NCBI GenBank assembly: GCA_036429605.1
Contig: JAVFKD010000004.1
Coordinates: 3,100,001-3,164,000 of the forward strand
DNA from: Cladobotryum mycophilum
Lineage: Eukaryota; Ascomycota; Sordariomycetes; Hypocreales; Hypocreaceae
DNA length: 64,000 nucleotides
Direction: 5' to 3'
Positions 1 to 12,043 of this stretch are shown here, piece by piece. How positions within the stretch are numbered: the stretch's first letter is position 1; each line of letters opens with the position of its first letter. The translations under genes and the position numbers were made by a program. The notes beneath the pieces were generated by a model, which saw only the letters and a program-made list of their open reading frames with translations, ran no database searches and was not told the origin of the DNA.

Positions 1-2118
1 GCTGGGGCTGGAATGCAAAGGAATGGACGGATCAGGACCAACGATTGCTCTTTGTTCTTGCTTCCGCCGCGCACATGTAATCATCGTTTTGTCCATCGGC
101 ATCTGCTAGCCTCCGTCAGGCCGCTGGCGTTCACGGCTGGAGTCAATCATTGGCCGTAGGGCTCCGGAGAAAGGTTGCCGAGGGAGGTCCATGGATGGAC
201 AAATCTGATGGGATGGATGGGCGGGTGGATGGTCGGATGGATAGTCTAGGCGACTGAGTGTGGCATGGCACACCACAACGCATGATGAGCACATGGATGA
301 GTGCTAAACATGCATACATACGTACAGTAACAGTACATGTAGGTATGCATGCATGCATGCAGAGTTTATCAGTGCTACAGCGTTGAAAGAAAGCAACAAA
401 TTCTTCATTCTGGTAGCTTTGTTTCTCCGCAGCTAGCTAGTGAGGGCGAGAGCGAGCGAACGTTCCTTCCTTTCTTTTCTTTTTTCTTTTTTCTTTTCTT
501 TGTTCATGGAAGCAAATGGATGGAGCCTTGGAGCCTTGGAGCCTTGCGTGCAGTGCAGCTCCTGCCGTCAGTCGTCAGCCAAGTATTTCGTGGGTTTATG
601 TCATCGATCGAGGCGTCTACGCTCTAAGCCTCTCTCTCTCTCTCACACATTATTATGTATGCGCGTATCCCGTTAATCTACGGATATGCCACGCATAAAG
701 CATTCGTCACTCGTTTGAATGCGCCTTGGGATGCCAAGACAAACGATGCGAATGAATCAATCCTCCCTTTAGTTTGCATAATATTACTACCACCACTTGT
801 TGTAATTTCATTGTTCACCTTGTTCACTCACTCACCTCTCTTTGAGACGAGGACAACGACGACGACTCAATCCAAACTCGGTTTCGGTGCCAAAGCATTT
901 GCGAGACCCCGAGCCTTACTTTGTCGCATTTTAGCAAAATTGCCCATGGGCCTGCCAATGCATAGTATCCACCCGAGTGCCCTGTAGCCATTCAGCGGCC
1001 GTCAAGCGAACCTGTGTAATTTCACCATCAGGCGCCCAGGAAGCGCTAGAACAAACAAGCTTAGGGCTTCCCAGGGTTGCCTAGCAGGGTTTGCCATGGG
1101 CCCTCTACTACTACCTACTACCTCCTAGTACCCCCCGGGCAAGGGAGTACCTTGTGACAAGTACCTGGTACTTTAGCCGCAGCTTCCGGGGTCTCTCTGG
1201 GCTAGCTGCTGGCTCCTGGCTCCTCCTGGCTGCTCGCTGCGCTGTTGTCTGGCTTCTTTCTCACTCTAATCAAAGACCAACAGCGCCCAATCTTAGCTCT
1301 TTTTCGCGCTCACTGTCTGTGTTCAATCCCGCCGCCCGTGAAAGCAAGGCAAGCCACTGACCTGACCGGCAAAGCAACCCAGTACCGGTACCAGCACTGC
1401 TCTCTCTCTCTCTCTCTCTCTCTCTCTAAGGAACAGCGCCAGGCCTCCTAAGCCACACCCACACACACGTCTCTCTGCCCTTCCAGGTTCCCTTAGGTTC
1501 CTGCACCTTGTCATCATTCTTCTTCTTCCTCTCCAGTTCTTAGTACTTGTAGGTACTGCTAACCAACTTGTTCTCTTTTTTACCTTGCTGCTCCCCTCCA
1601 TCTTCAGGTCCAATCCAACCTCACTTCTTACTATTACTACCACCACTACTACTGTTACTACTACTTCCTCTTCCTCTTCGCTTTCCCTCCACTCCTTTTT
1701 TTAAAACCTATCCTTCTCTCTCCCTCTCTTCTCTCTTCAACTCCCGCATTCCCTTTCAAGAGTCAAGTAGTAGCCAGTTACGCACACACAACACCATCGA
1801 CGTTAAATCCAATCGATTAGCGGATCTTCCTAGCTCGCCGATATCCACGTCGCCGCCGTTCACGATCGTCGGTTCACACGTGCTTGTCTATAGACGCTCA
1901 ATTCTGCCTGTCGAGGTGTGCGGGAGTCCCGGTCTTGGGTTGTCCTTGGGTATTATGAGGTAGCGTTTGGGATATTTCAACTATTCATAACATTGGACCC
2001 GACCAACGAGAGCCATTCCGCCCCATCTAGCGCCCCCTTTGCTGCCGAGCCAACGACATCATCACGAGAATCCTACAGTAATTTTCTCCTTCGCACAATC
2101 TCCAAACTTCACACCATA
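1..2118. other. Gene-free region upstream of AUR1
   Basis: No convincing gene is visible. The stretch holds a TGCA repeat (about 344-361), three tandem copies of an eight-base GGAGCCTT-type unit (about 522-546), short CT runs near 625-645, and a longer CT microsatellite at 1400-1427. The last 700 bases are pyrimidine-rich, as is common in fungal promoters and 5' leaders, and presumably serve AUR1. Open frames here are low-complexity and not credible. Confidence 0.6.
1400..1427. repeat. CT dinucleotide microsatellite
   Basis: An uninterrupted CT repeat of about 14 units lies some 700 bases upstream of the AUR1 start, in a pyrimidine-rich promoter-like stretch. Confidence 0.9.
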
Positions 2119-3542
2119 ATGAAGGACTTCACCACTCCTAGTTCGGGCAAACCGAAGCTGCCAGCTCTCCTTACAGAGCATGTCAACCTCGCCTTCCTGA
2201 ATCGCCTTCCAAACCGTCGCCGACGCCCCCGTGCCAAGTCCAACACGACGCGCCGAGGTGCAGAAGACATTACAAGCTTGCAAACGTCGTTCAACTTCTG
2301 GGATGGCCTCCGCGACCTGCAAAAGCACCAATTCAAGGTGACAGACATCCAATATGCCATCCTCGCTGGACTGTCCTTGTTTTCTCTTTGGATTGCTCCC
2401 CCGGCGCCTGCGCTGAAGCTGCTCGCCATCATTGCTGGCCTTTGGGTGCTCTTGATGCCGGCTACTCGTCAATTCTTCCTACCTTCGGCCCCTATTTGGG
2501 TCTGGCTCCTCTACTTTTTCTGCAGCCGGTGAGTACTCGCGCAAAACGAGACCAATCCCCCGTTACACATAACTGACAGCTTCAGATTTATTCCTTATGA
2601 ATACCGGCCTCATATTTGGGTTCGCGTTCTCCCTGCTCTCGAAAACGTCCTCTATGGCGCGAACCTTTCCAATATCCTTTCCGCTCACAAGCACCCTATT
2701 CTCGATATTCTCGCCTGGCTTCCATACGGCATAATGCACTTTGGTGCGCCCGCTGTATGCTCCTTAATTATCTTCATCTTTGGCGCCCCAGGCTCTACTC
2801 CTGTTTTCGCTCGCGCTTTTGGCTGGATGAGCATTCTCGGTGTTACCATTCAGCTCATCTTCCCATGCACTCCTCCTTGGTACGAGAATGAGCACGGGCT
2901 GGTTCCCGCTGCTTATGGCATGCCTGGATCTCCTGCTGGTTTGGCCCGTGTCGACGCCATCTTCGGTATTGATTTGTACACCACCAACTTCACCGCGGCG
3001 CCTTTGCCATTTGGTGCTTTCCCTCTCTCCACGCTGCCAACGCAGTTTTGGAAGCTCTTTTCATGAGTCACTGCTTCCCCCAATTCAAGGTCTTCTTCGC
3101 CGCTTACGCTGCCTGGGTTTGGTGGGCAACCATGTATCTCAGCCACCACTATGCTATTGACCTGGTCGGAGGCGGTTTGATTGCCGCTTCTTTCTACTAT
3201 GCCTGCCGTGCTAGGTGGATGCCTCAGCGCCAGTCTGACAGACTAACCCGCTGGGAATACGACTACGTTGAGACTGGAGACCGCCACAAGGTATCGGACG
3301 AGGAGTACGGACAGTACTTTAGCCTCGGATTCATCGATCACCGACGAGTCAACTCCAGTGACGGGTGGACATTGGCCAGCAGCTCTAGTTGCAGTTCCAG
3401 CAGCGGGACCTTGAGTCCAACTGTCTCAGAAGCGTCCATTCCCGGGATGCTATCTATGGATCTATCAAATGATGGTCAAACATGGGAGGGGAATATCCCA
3501 CCGAGAGACGTCGACTTGAGTGAAGTAGTTGTTTCACGATGA
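2119..3542 (+). CDS. AUR1: Inositol phosphorylceramide synthase catalytic subunit, frame broken by one base
   Basis: This enzyme transfers inositol phosphate from phosphatidylinositol to ceramide in the Golgi and is the target of aureobasidin A. Exons are 2119-2528 and 2586-3542; the 57-base intron has GTGAGT and CAG ends. The protein is polytopic, with the family-typical SRFIPYEYRP stretch just after the splice junction and the SHHYAIDLVGG phosphatase-like (PAP2) motif near 3145. The reading frame breaks at about 3021-3030, exactly where the other PAP2 motif (P-S-L-H-A) should be: the first frame reads on into a stop at about 3064, while the correct sequence continues one frame over. One missing base in the CCC/CTCTCTC stretch explains it and gives 455 residues, a normal length. 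A serine-rich tail follows. The gene is essential in yeasts, so I infer an assembly error rather than a pseudogene. Confidence 0.93.
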
Positions 3543-4923
3543 AAAGCATGATTTTGAGCGAACAGCGCCGCCGTTTTACACCTGACGATACGCGAATCCT
3601 CATTCATCCTATAACACCGACTCTCATCACACATCACCGTCGGGTGGCGGGCTTTCGCAAACCTGCTAATGATTCTGACACCCTAATTAATATTCGGCAA
3701 CTTTTTATTTTACATCTTTGGCATTCATCGGCACAGCGAAATGGCGCAACGAGGTGTTTTTTTCTTTTTGGTGTGGTCTCTGGCATGGAGTCGCCGGATT
3801 GATCGGAATTTTCTAATACCAGAAGAGGGACAGGTGAACAAGGCGAAACGGATAGGGACATGGAACAGTGGATGTTCCAACGGCGCCTTCGAAACGGACT
3901 GCATATATTCGACTTGGGAGGGTACTTTCATCTGATAGAGTACGTAATGTATACAACGCAGACTTAATTCGTGCATGGGATGGATATGAGTGGGAAAACC
4001 ACATGCACCGATACACTCGCTACATGAGCCATGCATTCACATGAGATGGAAAAACGCTCATGATCAATGGAATGGGAACATGAAGAAACATGGGACAAGG
4101 GACTCTCGCAATGTTGAGTCTGGTCTCGAGTTTTTCTTTTTGGGGCGGTAATGCAATTGAAGAATTAATGGGCCAATACCAAAGATACCGCTCGCTAGAT
4201 TTTAGAAAGTAGAAAAATAAAAACAGTTAAAAGTTATTACTTTGTTCGTTCCTTGATATCTTCTTATGTGTAGGAGAGATATATGATATGGCCTTTGTTG
4301 TATTCGAACCTATTCACTGTATCTGACAACTTGCGTTCAACTCAAACTTATGCTCCACCCCCATTTTTATAGCAGGATCATCATAAAAGGACTACGTATG
4401 GGATATGTTCGAGTTCTCAGCGGTATAGTGATCTGGGTGTCTTAGTTACCTTTCCTTGTGCTCTGCAGTTGCCCATTTATTGTCCTGTCCCACTAATCAA
4501 CTGACGTATTCGCATGCAGACATATCCAAGACAACACAATATCAAAGGTATCATCTCATTCAAACCAAACTATCGTCCTGCTCATATGCTCATTCGCTGT
4601 CGTCATTACATATGGTGTTTCCCTCCACAGCAGACATGTCCCCATCCATTCTTCAAATATTTCCCCAATCAGATCCAGCCCTATCGAGAAGGACTCCATG
4701 GTTCCACTGTAGCTAGATATAAACAAAAGAGATCAAATAACACGAAAACCCCCCATCATGCACCTATATGATGTATATGATGCTCAAAATCACCAACTTC
4801 CTTTCTTGTCCTGAAGACCTGCGTTTACAGCCTTTCTCCTCATGGTAACGGCTACCAGCGCCGTTTTCTCTTTTTCCATTTCAAAAGAAATTTTGCATCA
4901 TAACCTGGGGGATATATGTGGCT
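3543..4923. other. Convergent intergenic region, AUR1 to the CaM kinase gene
   Basis: The two flanking genes point towards each other, so this should be 3' untranslated and terminator sequence. AT-rich stretches occur around 4130-4330. I see no further gene or RNA. Confidence 0.55.
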
Positions 4924-6241
4924 CTACCACTTTGATGCCTCGGGATTCCAAAGGCCTTTGCTCGTTTGGACCACACGATTGGCCATGTTACCGGGCTGTA
5001 ACGCAGCAGGCACATTCCCGACATTCCCCATTTCCACATCGCCACCGCTGCCGTTTTCCTTATTCGCGTTCTCTTGCGCGCTATGTCCTTCATTAGCCTG
5101 ATTATTGCCCATGGATATGGCGCTATCATCTTTACGGACACCGCGAGAAGGCTCCCGTGAGCGAGCGCCATCCATAAGCCCTAGGTTTTGAACATCACGG
5201 AGCTTGTTAATGGCACGGACGGTGTCGATGGCGGCATGGAGAGTGCGCCGGGCGTTGAAGTTCTTCTTGATGGTCGGGAGCAAGTTCTCGCCCGCAGCGT
5301 CGGAAGATGTGAGGAGGAATGGATGCTGGAGGGCCTCGTGGGCGGTGATGCGTTTTGTGTGGTCGATGGTGAGGCAGCGGCGGATAAAGTCCTTTGCATG
5401 GTTGGAGACACCGCGCCAGTATTCTATCGGAGTGAAGCTGTAGTCGGCGCTGAGAATGGCCTGCATTTCTTCGAAATCGGAATCGCGATCGAAGGGTGTG
5501 TATCCACAGAGGAGGAAGTAGGTGATTACTCCAATAGCCCAGAGATCAACGGGCTTGCCGTGACCCGTCTTCTTGAAGATTTCGGGTGCCATGTACCCGG
5601 GAGTGCCGCAGGTAGTGGTGAGAACGTGGAACTGCTCTTCGTCCATGATGCGGGAAAGACCAAAGTCGGCAATCAGTAGGTCGGCATTGTCTTCTGGTGT
5701 TCGGAAAAGCAGATTTTCAGGCTTCAAATCGCGGTGGACGATGCCATGATCGTGTAAATAGGCTACAGCAGAGAGCACTGCGCGAATGAGATCGGCGGCA
5801 TCGGATTCGTAGTAGGAGCCTTTACGGCAAATGCGGTCGAAGAGCTCGCCCCCAAGGGCCAAGTCCGTGACTAGATAGAGGTTGTTCATGGTTTCGAAGT
5901 AGTCAACGAGGGTAAGAATGTTCTGGTGCCCCATGGATACTTTCTTAAGTACAGCGATTTCGTTTCGAACCTGTACGTCAAAGGAAGAACCATGGTTAGC
6001 TAGAGAACAATGTACTTTAATCATCGAAGCGAGTCAAATGAGAGGAGGCAATCCTTACCATGTGTTCACGCCCCGCCATCAACCGCTTGTTGATGACTTT
6101 GGAAGCATAGTAGCGTCCAGTATCGATATGGACACACTCCTTGACGACCGAATAGGAACCAGCTCCCAGAGTCTTACCGACCTTGTACCTACAAGGCTGT
6201 ATCTGTGGTGGTGGTGGTGGTTGTTGTTGTTGGCGGTCCAT
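4924..6241 (-). CDS. cmk1: Calcium/calmodulin-dependent protein kinase (CaMKI type)
   Basis: This is a serine/threonine kinase that responds to Ca2+/calmodulin. Exons are 6241-6059 and 5970-4924; the 88-base intron has GTAAGG and CAG ends, giving 409 residues. The start is the ATG before a Gln/Pro-rich leader. The glycine loop is at residues 24-31, the ATP lysine is K48 (ASKVIN), the catalytic loop is HRDLKPEN (D142), the metal-binding motif is DFG (D163), and the activation loop reads TTCGTPGYMAPE. A basic amphipathic stretch at residues about 293-320 (IKKNFNARRTLHAAI) after the catalytic domain is a typical autoinhibitory and calmodulin-binding segment. The C-terminal tail is Asn/Glu-rich and probably disordered. 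Family assignment is secure; the exact orthologue among fungal CMK paralogues is inferred. Confidence 0.93.
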
Positions 6242-7026
6242 CTTGAGGCTACCAACGTTGGGCGACCCCGCGGATGCTGAGGCGCGACTGACGGATGGGT
6301 GGTGGGTGTGGAAGGAGCCGTTGAGGACTGAGCAGAGCGCGCAATAAGGTGAGAAAAAGAGAATCGAGGTCGCTATGCGTGATATTATTTCTCCTCGCAC
6401 CACAACAGCCCCAAGTACATATGTGTGCTTGGGTAATGGGTAATGGAAGTTTTATGATGCGAGAATGCCTTACTTACTAAGTAAGTTGGTAAGGTAGGAC
6501 TTATTGTGGGTGACCGAAGGACAAGAGCATTAATCAGAAGGTGGGGCAAGCTCCTGCTTAAGAGGCCAAGACTGATGGAGGCTGAACTACTGCCTAGACT
6601 CTCAACCAAGTAGGTAAGCCGGCCCCCCCCCAGTTGGAACACTACCGATATGCAGGACTGACATGATGGTGCAAAGTTTACCACCGGCAAGCATTGGGGA
6701 TTAATTATGTAAATTAATCGGGTGAATCTATTTAGTCTTTCCTCGTAATAAAAACAAATTATTCATATACAGAACCATGCTGGCACATGCCGATCTCAGA
6801 GGGTAGACGGTAGGCAAGTTCTAGCTATGCGGGGAGGGGAAGGGAGGGGGTGGTGCAATCAATAAGCAGCACACGCATAAAGGATACCGGCCATGGACAG
6901 AAATTGGCGTGGCGTAATACTTATCGCGTAACAAAGGCCCACGAATCAGCGGTTGTTGAAATCTGGACATTGGCTGAATCAGATCTCAATACTAAATTCG
7001 GGCCAAGAGCCGTGGGTGTTGTTCAC
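6242..7026. other. Upstream region of the CaM kinase gene
   Basis: The stretch lies between two minus-strand genes and should hold the kinase promoter and the 3' end of the ribosome-rescue gene. It includes a run of nine C near 6623-6631. No gene is supported. Confidence 0.5.
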
Positions 7027-7725
7027 TCATTCTGGTGGCCCCTTTCGCGATTGCTTTTTGGCGCTGTTGAACTTCTTATGCTGTATTCTTGTTTCATGAA
7101 ACCTCTTTTCTCTGTTGCAAGTTAGTATAGAACCAATTCGTAGAACGTCTGAGACCCTACGTACACTTGCTCGTATTTCTTTGTCTTGTCATTGTTCGTC
7201 TCGCTGGGGGTCTTTTCATGGTATATCCGGGTAACTTCATCAATCAACTTTTGCCGATTCTCGTCTGCATTGGATGACCTTGATCTATGAGTTTGTGCCA
7301 TGAAAGTGAGGGAGTCATTCCCCGCAGTGTAGTATTTTGAACATCGGAGTTCAGCGTGAAGAGATTTTGGTAGTGTAGATATCAGCTCTTTCACGTAGTA
7401 TGTTGTGATGGCTTTTGTCTCAGTTCTTTTCAACATTAACGGATTAGTCAACTGCTGGGGGGCTGATGACGAGCCATGCATACTTGTTGACATGCTGGCC
7501 GCCGGGACCGCTGGATCTTGCGTAGGAGGTGCTGCCTTTGGGTAACTGTGACGCATCAAATGTGCGGAACCATGCGCGGGCCTCGGCCAAGGCATCCTGG
7601 TCGAAATCAGCATCAAATGCCTTGTATCGCTTAAATCTCGTCGTCGAATGCAGTGGTGCCGCCCAGGAATGTTTGGGTGCAAAGATGGGCAGCAGCAGAT
7701 TTCGGGTTAAAGGATGTGAAGACAT
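7027..7725 (-). CDS. GGQ-motif peptidyl-tRNA hydrolase / RF-1 domain protein (ICT1/Pth4 type)
   Basis: The protein belongs to the codon-independent release factor family that hydrolyses peptidyl-tRNA on stalled mitochondrial ribosomes. I assembled three exons: 7725-7484, 7425-7165 and 7111-7027, giving 195 residues. Intron 1 has GTATGC and AAAG ends with a GACTAAT branch. Intron 2 has GTACGT and CAG ends with a perfect TACTAAC branch. The catalytic signature SSGPGGQHVNK is at residues about 68-78, and the first splice joins VNK to TETKA, the usual family sequence. The last exon adds a Lys/Arg-rich tail (FHETRIQHKKFNSAKK), which binds rRNA in family members. Without the second intron the frame would stop early. 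The N terminus is basic and Ser/Leu-rich, consistent with mitochondrial import. Confidence 0.88.
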
Positions 7726-8747
7726 GATTGTTCATGGTTAAGGTACTACTGCATACCTCTCAGGATGCATGATTAATTACGGTGGTTGAGTGGGTGGAGA
7801 GAGAGGGGGAAGGAAATACATGGCTGCTAGAGGAGAGACTTGGTTTCTTGTTGTTCCTTCCTTCCAACTAACCATTCTCATTCCTCTTGACTCCTCTCGC
7901 TGGTTCTATTTTTACCTGTAAATTTATATTCTCTCATTCCTGTTTATTAATTTATTTACACTTTATTTCATAGCCTTTTCCTCTTTATTCACTTTTTAAC
8001 TTACTATTATGCTTCCATCAACTGCAGGTGCCCTTTTTGGTGGGTGGATTAGCGCCGGCAATGTCTATCACCCTCTCCTGCCTCTATCAATCTGCTTAGT
8101 GGGCTTTGGCCCCGCACTCTGGGACCCTTGGAAGTCGCCGCATCCAAACCAGGACTAGCGTCGCCATCAGAATTTGAAGCTGCCGCCAGCCTCCCGTTCT
8201 CTCTTTTTTGAACCTCCAACTCGGTTGCGTTTTTCCTCTTTTCAGTTACTTTCTTCTTTTCATCACCACTCCACTGCTCTCCAGGCAGTTCTGCACATGT
8301 TTTAACGCGTCGCCACGTGTGACTATTCGCTCTCATGAGCCGCACTACTTTATAGCAGCTTCCCAATAACCCACACTCAGCCATCTCTTTTTTCCTCCCT
8401 CAAAACTCTCTCTCTTTGTCTCTTGTCCCTCATCCCGTCCTCGAGTCCCAGATCTTGCGCCCTGCAGACCAGACCCTTGCGACCTTCACTCGATCGAGCC
8501 CCACATTGCAACATAACCCACACATTGCATTATTCCGCTGTCTATTCCAGCTGGGCTTGATATTCAGACATATAAACCCGACCATTTGCTGCAAAAAAAA
8601 AAGGTATTCCGTAGCTTCAGGGGTGGATGCAGCCTTCCCCAGAGTCTCTTACTCCCTACTTCATTCTAAACCAGCAAGTCCCCCACCACCATCACCACTA
8701 CCACCACCACCACCAAAATCACCTCCTTCTCCTACTCTTCTCTCTTC
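7726..8747. other. Divergent promoter region, rescue factor and Nab3-like genes
   Basis: The flanking genes diverge, so both promoters should be here. The stretch before 8748 is rich in C, CA and CT and looks like a 5' leader. An overlapping open frame from about 8416 to 9027 is a Pro/Ser-rich shadow of the Nab3-like start. Confidence 0.5.
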
Positions 8748-11541
8748 ATGCCAGAACCTGAGAACGAAGCGACGCTTCAGGCCACCGCCAACCTCTCCCC
8801 AATCTCCCCTTCGCCCGTTTATTCAACTGCGACTCTTGTGGTGCCAGCGCTCCAGCACACCGTCGATACCCTCGACGCCATGGTCGCCGCCGCCGCCGCC
8901 GCAACTGCAACTGCAACTGCAACTGCAACTGCAACTGCAACCTCAACCGCTCCAAACGGCATCATCGACATCCCCAATGGCTACCATAGCATTGCGCCGG
9001 TTGGTGAAGCCATGGAGGATATTGTAGATGATGACAGCTTCAACGACGCCTATGGCGACGAGGCGGACGAACATCCCGCTGAGCTACCACAGCAGGAGGC
9101 CATCGACAACGATGACTATGCCAAAACTTTCGACTCTCCAATCGGTCCCGAGGAAGGGGAGGACATTGAAGACCAGCATGTATCATCAATATCACGAGAA
9201 TCCAACAATGTTTCTCTTTCGTCCGATCACTTGAATAGTCATTCCTCAGACATTTCTCATGTCGCCCCTGATTCATCCGCGACCGTCCCAGCCTTTGCGA
9301 TTCCTACTCCCTCCCAGTCTCAAGCAGACCCCAAGCCTGTCGTCACACCCTCATCGCAGGCTGCCGACCCCCTAGTGGCCGCCATCCCCTCGGCGCCCCC
9401 TCAACCCACTTCTGGAACAGACTCTGCTAGTCACGAGTCCCAGCAAGCAACTGTTGATATCCAACAATTAGTGGCTGATCTGACTGCCAAATCCGTTGAA
9501 TCTAGCTCTGGGAACCCTGACCCATCATTTGCTACTCCAGCAACAACTGAAGCACCTGCGGGTCTTAGCTCTCTGCCTTCCACTGCTTTGCCATCGTCTT
9601 CCTCTCTCCCACCACGACCCCCATTGCCGCAGACCGCTCCCCAATCGTATGTTGCGCAACACCACCCTGCCGGGTCCAATCCCAATATCCAAGCTGGCGT
9701 TGTTGTGCTACCAGCACTAGGTCAGTCCTCCTATGTCGTTGCCGGTGCTCTTGGAACATCGACCGAGACCGTTGGTAATCTCCCGCATTCCCCTGCAGTA
9801 GGGTTGAATACGCAAGATCCCACCACTTCCATAAATGCTTCTTCTCCATTTGCCTCCAACCCATCCGGGTACCCTACTGATCAAACTCAAGATGCCGAGT
9901 ATCAACGCCAATGGGATCAATTCATGGCCGATGAGCGACAATACATGTCGGAGGCGAAGTGGGATCGTTTCCCAGAAGGCTCGCGCATTTTTATTGGTAT
10001 GCAAATTCGCAACGCCAAATTAACCAAGACTCCCGCTCATAAATGCTTGGTAGGAAATCTCTCGAGCGATAAGGTTTCGAAACGAGACGTCTTCGATATC
10101 TTTCATAGATTCGGCAGGCTAGCACAAATCTCCCTCAAGTCAGCTTATGGCTTTGTGCAGTACCATACAGTCGACGAAGGCCACAGAGCCCTGGAAAACC
10201 TCCAGGGTATGGAGGTCAAAGGGCGCCGTATCCGTAAGTTTCCATACTGTCCTGTCCCCTCGGATGTCTTAGCGAAGCCACTAACAAGGGATAGACCTCG
10301 AGATCTCTCGCGTACAGGATAAAACCAAGAAGGAGCGAAATCGAAGCCCTGATCGACCGAACCGCGCGCGAGAAACCGGCCGCCGAACTGATAATAATAA
10401 TAATATCAACAATAACAATAACAATAACAACAACAACAACACCAATAACAAATACGGCCGAGAGGAGAACCGATCTTCACGCAACCACTCACCGCGCCGT
10501 AATGAATATTACGGCGGCAGAAATGATAACTATGGAGGTGGAGAGCGCGGTGAGCGCGGAGGATATTATGATTCCAATCGAGCTCGGGGACGTTCGCGAT
10601 CTCCAGGATACAGGCGAAATGAAAAGGATTATCGCAGAAGGAGCCCTAGTCCTTATGGAGGACGATCCCGCCATGACGGTGAACTGGACATACCACGTCG
10701 GTTTGGCGCAGATGTTCCAGACGTACAGATCATCATGCAGCCGGATGTCAGCCGTGACTTTGCCACATGGGTTGAAGGTTCCCTCAAGGCCAGAGGGTTG
10801 AAGACTGAGGTTATGTATCTCCATCCTCGAATCCCCAAGGATCAAGTCATCCAGCGGCAAGCGGCCGAGGGGGTTCTCGCTGTTGTGGACTTGGATCTTC
10901 GTTCCCAGGGCCTTGGAAGAGTCCCCGTCCATGCGTTTGATCGATCAGGCGGGATGCACAATGTTCGTTTCGAGCAGTACATCGATCTAGACCCAAATAC
11001 TGCGGCAGAGGTCATCCTGCGGGCAAAGGTCCCGGCACCTGCAAACTACGGTCAACCCTATGGAGGCAATACCGCTGGCTATCAATCTCACCAATTTGGT
11101 GCACAACCCCCGCAACCTCCTCATGCTGCAAGTTTCTCATCCATTCAACAGCCCGGGGCATACCCGCCCCAACCCCAATTGACCAATGCAGACATTGCAA
11201 GTCTAATGGGTCGGGTGGATAATGCAACCCTGCAGCAGCTCTTGTCCACGATACAAGCCGCCCCACAGGGCATGATTCCTGGCGCACATGCAGGACTCCC
11301 ACAGGTTGGTGCCACGCCAGCTCACAACGCACAAGTCGACATTCAGGCAATTCTGGGGTCTCTCACTGGCAACTCAGCGCCACAGCACCATGCACCTCAT
11401 CCTCAGGCCCAATATGGTGCTCAATATGGAACTCAACATGCAGCTATGCAGAATGGCGGTGCAACTGCCGCCCATACCGGCACAGGCGATGCAGCAGCAC
11501 AGGTCCAGAACATTATGGCACAGCTGGCTCGTTACCGATAA
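8748..11541 (+). CDS. NAB3: Nab3-like nuclear RNA-binding protein with RRM
   Basis: Nab3 acts with Nrd1 in early transcription termination and RNA surveillance in yeast. Exons are 8748-9996, 10054-10233 and 10295-11541, giving 891 residues. Intron 1 (57 bases, GTATGC and TAG ends) interrupts the RNP-2 motif; splicing restores IFIGNL. Intron 2 (61 bases, GTAAGT and TAG ends, ACTAAC branch) rejoins RRI to HLEISRV. The N-terminal half is acidic and Ser/Pro/Thr-rich, with an Ala/Thr run from a GCAACT repeat. The single RRM covers residues about 412-480, with AYGFVQYHT as RNP-1. A poly-Asn tract and an Arg/Gly/Tyr-rich linker follow, then an anticodon-binding-like fold (residues about 615-700, DVQIIMQPDVSRDFATWVEG) and a Gln/Ala/His-rich tail. 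This order matches Nab3 homologues of filamentous fungi. The role in termination is inferred from the family. Confidence 0.88.
8901..8942 (+). repeat. Coding GCAACT hexanucleotide repeat
   Basis: About seven units of a hexamer encode alternating Ala and Thr in the disordered N terminus of the Nab3-like protein. As an in-frame hexamer it can change length without breaking the frame. Confidence 0.9.
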
Positions 11542-12043
11542 TGATGCTTTGAAAACTCTCTTCTTCTTTGATGGATATGAAGTAGGCGCAACGAAAAAAC
11601 GATGTGTTCACGATGATGTTGTATTTGACATTAACCGATACCAATTGGAGGTGTCACTCAGTGACTTGATTTGAGTAAATGGGGTCTTTTTTTCTATTTC
11701 TTTTTCTTTGCCCTTTTTGAGCGTCTGATGGCAGACGAATAGATATCCTAGTAGATATAGTAGGAGATTCTACTTGGTGTGGTTGAATAACCCGCCGTGC
11801 TTAATCTCCCGGCGTTTAGTATAGGGAATAAAAAACGTCCCTCTGGGGAATTGATACCAAGTTATATGGATAGGACAGAATAGGATAGTGGCAATGCTAT
11901 GTTTACCATATGACATAGTCAAATATCAGATAGGCTTATTACATGATGGTGGGTGGAGTTGGTCTATTCGTCTATTCGTCTATTCGTACCTGAAATAGCA
12001 GAAAGCAAGATGCGCAAGCTCATCAGAGTTCAAACAAAGCAAA
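11542..12043. other. Convergent intergenic region, Nab3-like to ferric reductase
   Basis: This is 3' sequence for both flanking genes, AT-rich, with three tandem copies of a GTCTATTC-type octamer at about 11962-11987. No gene is visible. Confidence 0.55.

Noticed and set aside
8416..9027. Pro/Ser-rich plus-strand frame overlapping the Nab3-like start
   Set aside because: It reads the C-rich leader and the GCAACT repeat out of frame; the Nab3-like frame continues into an RRM.
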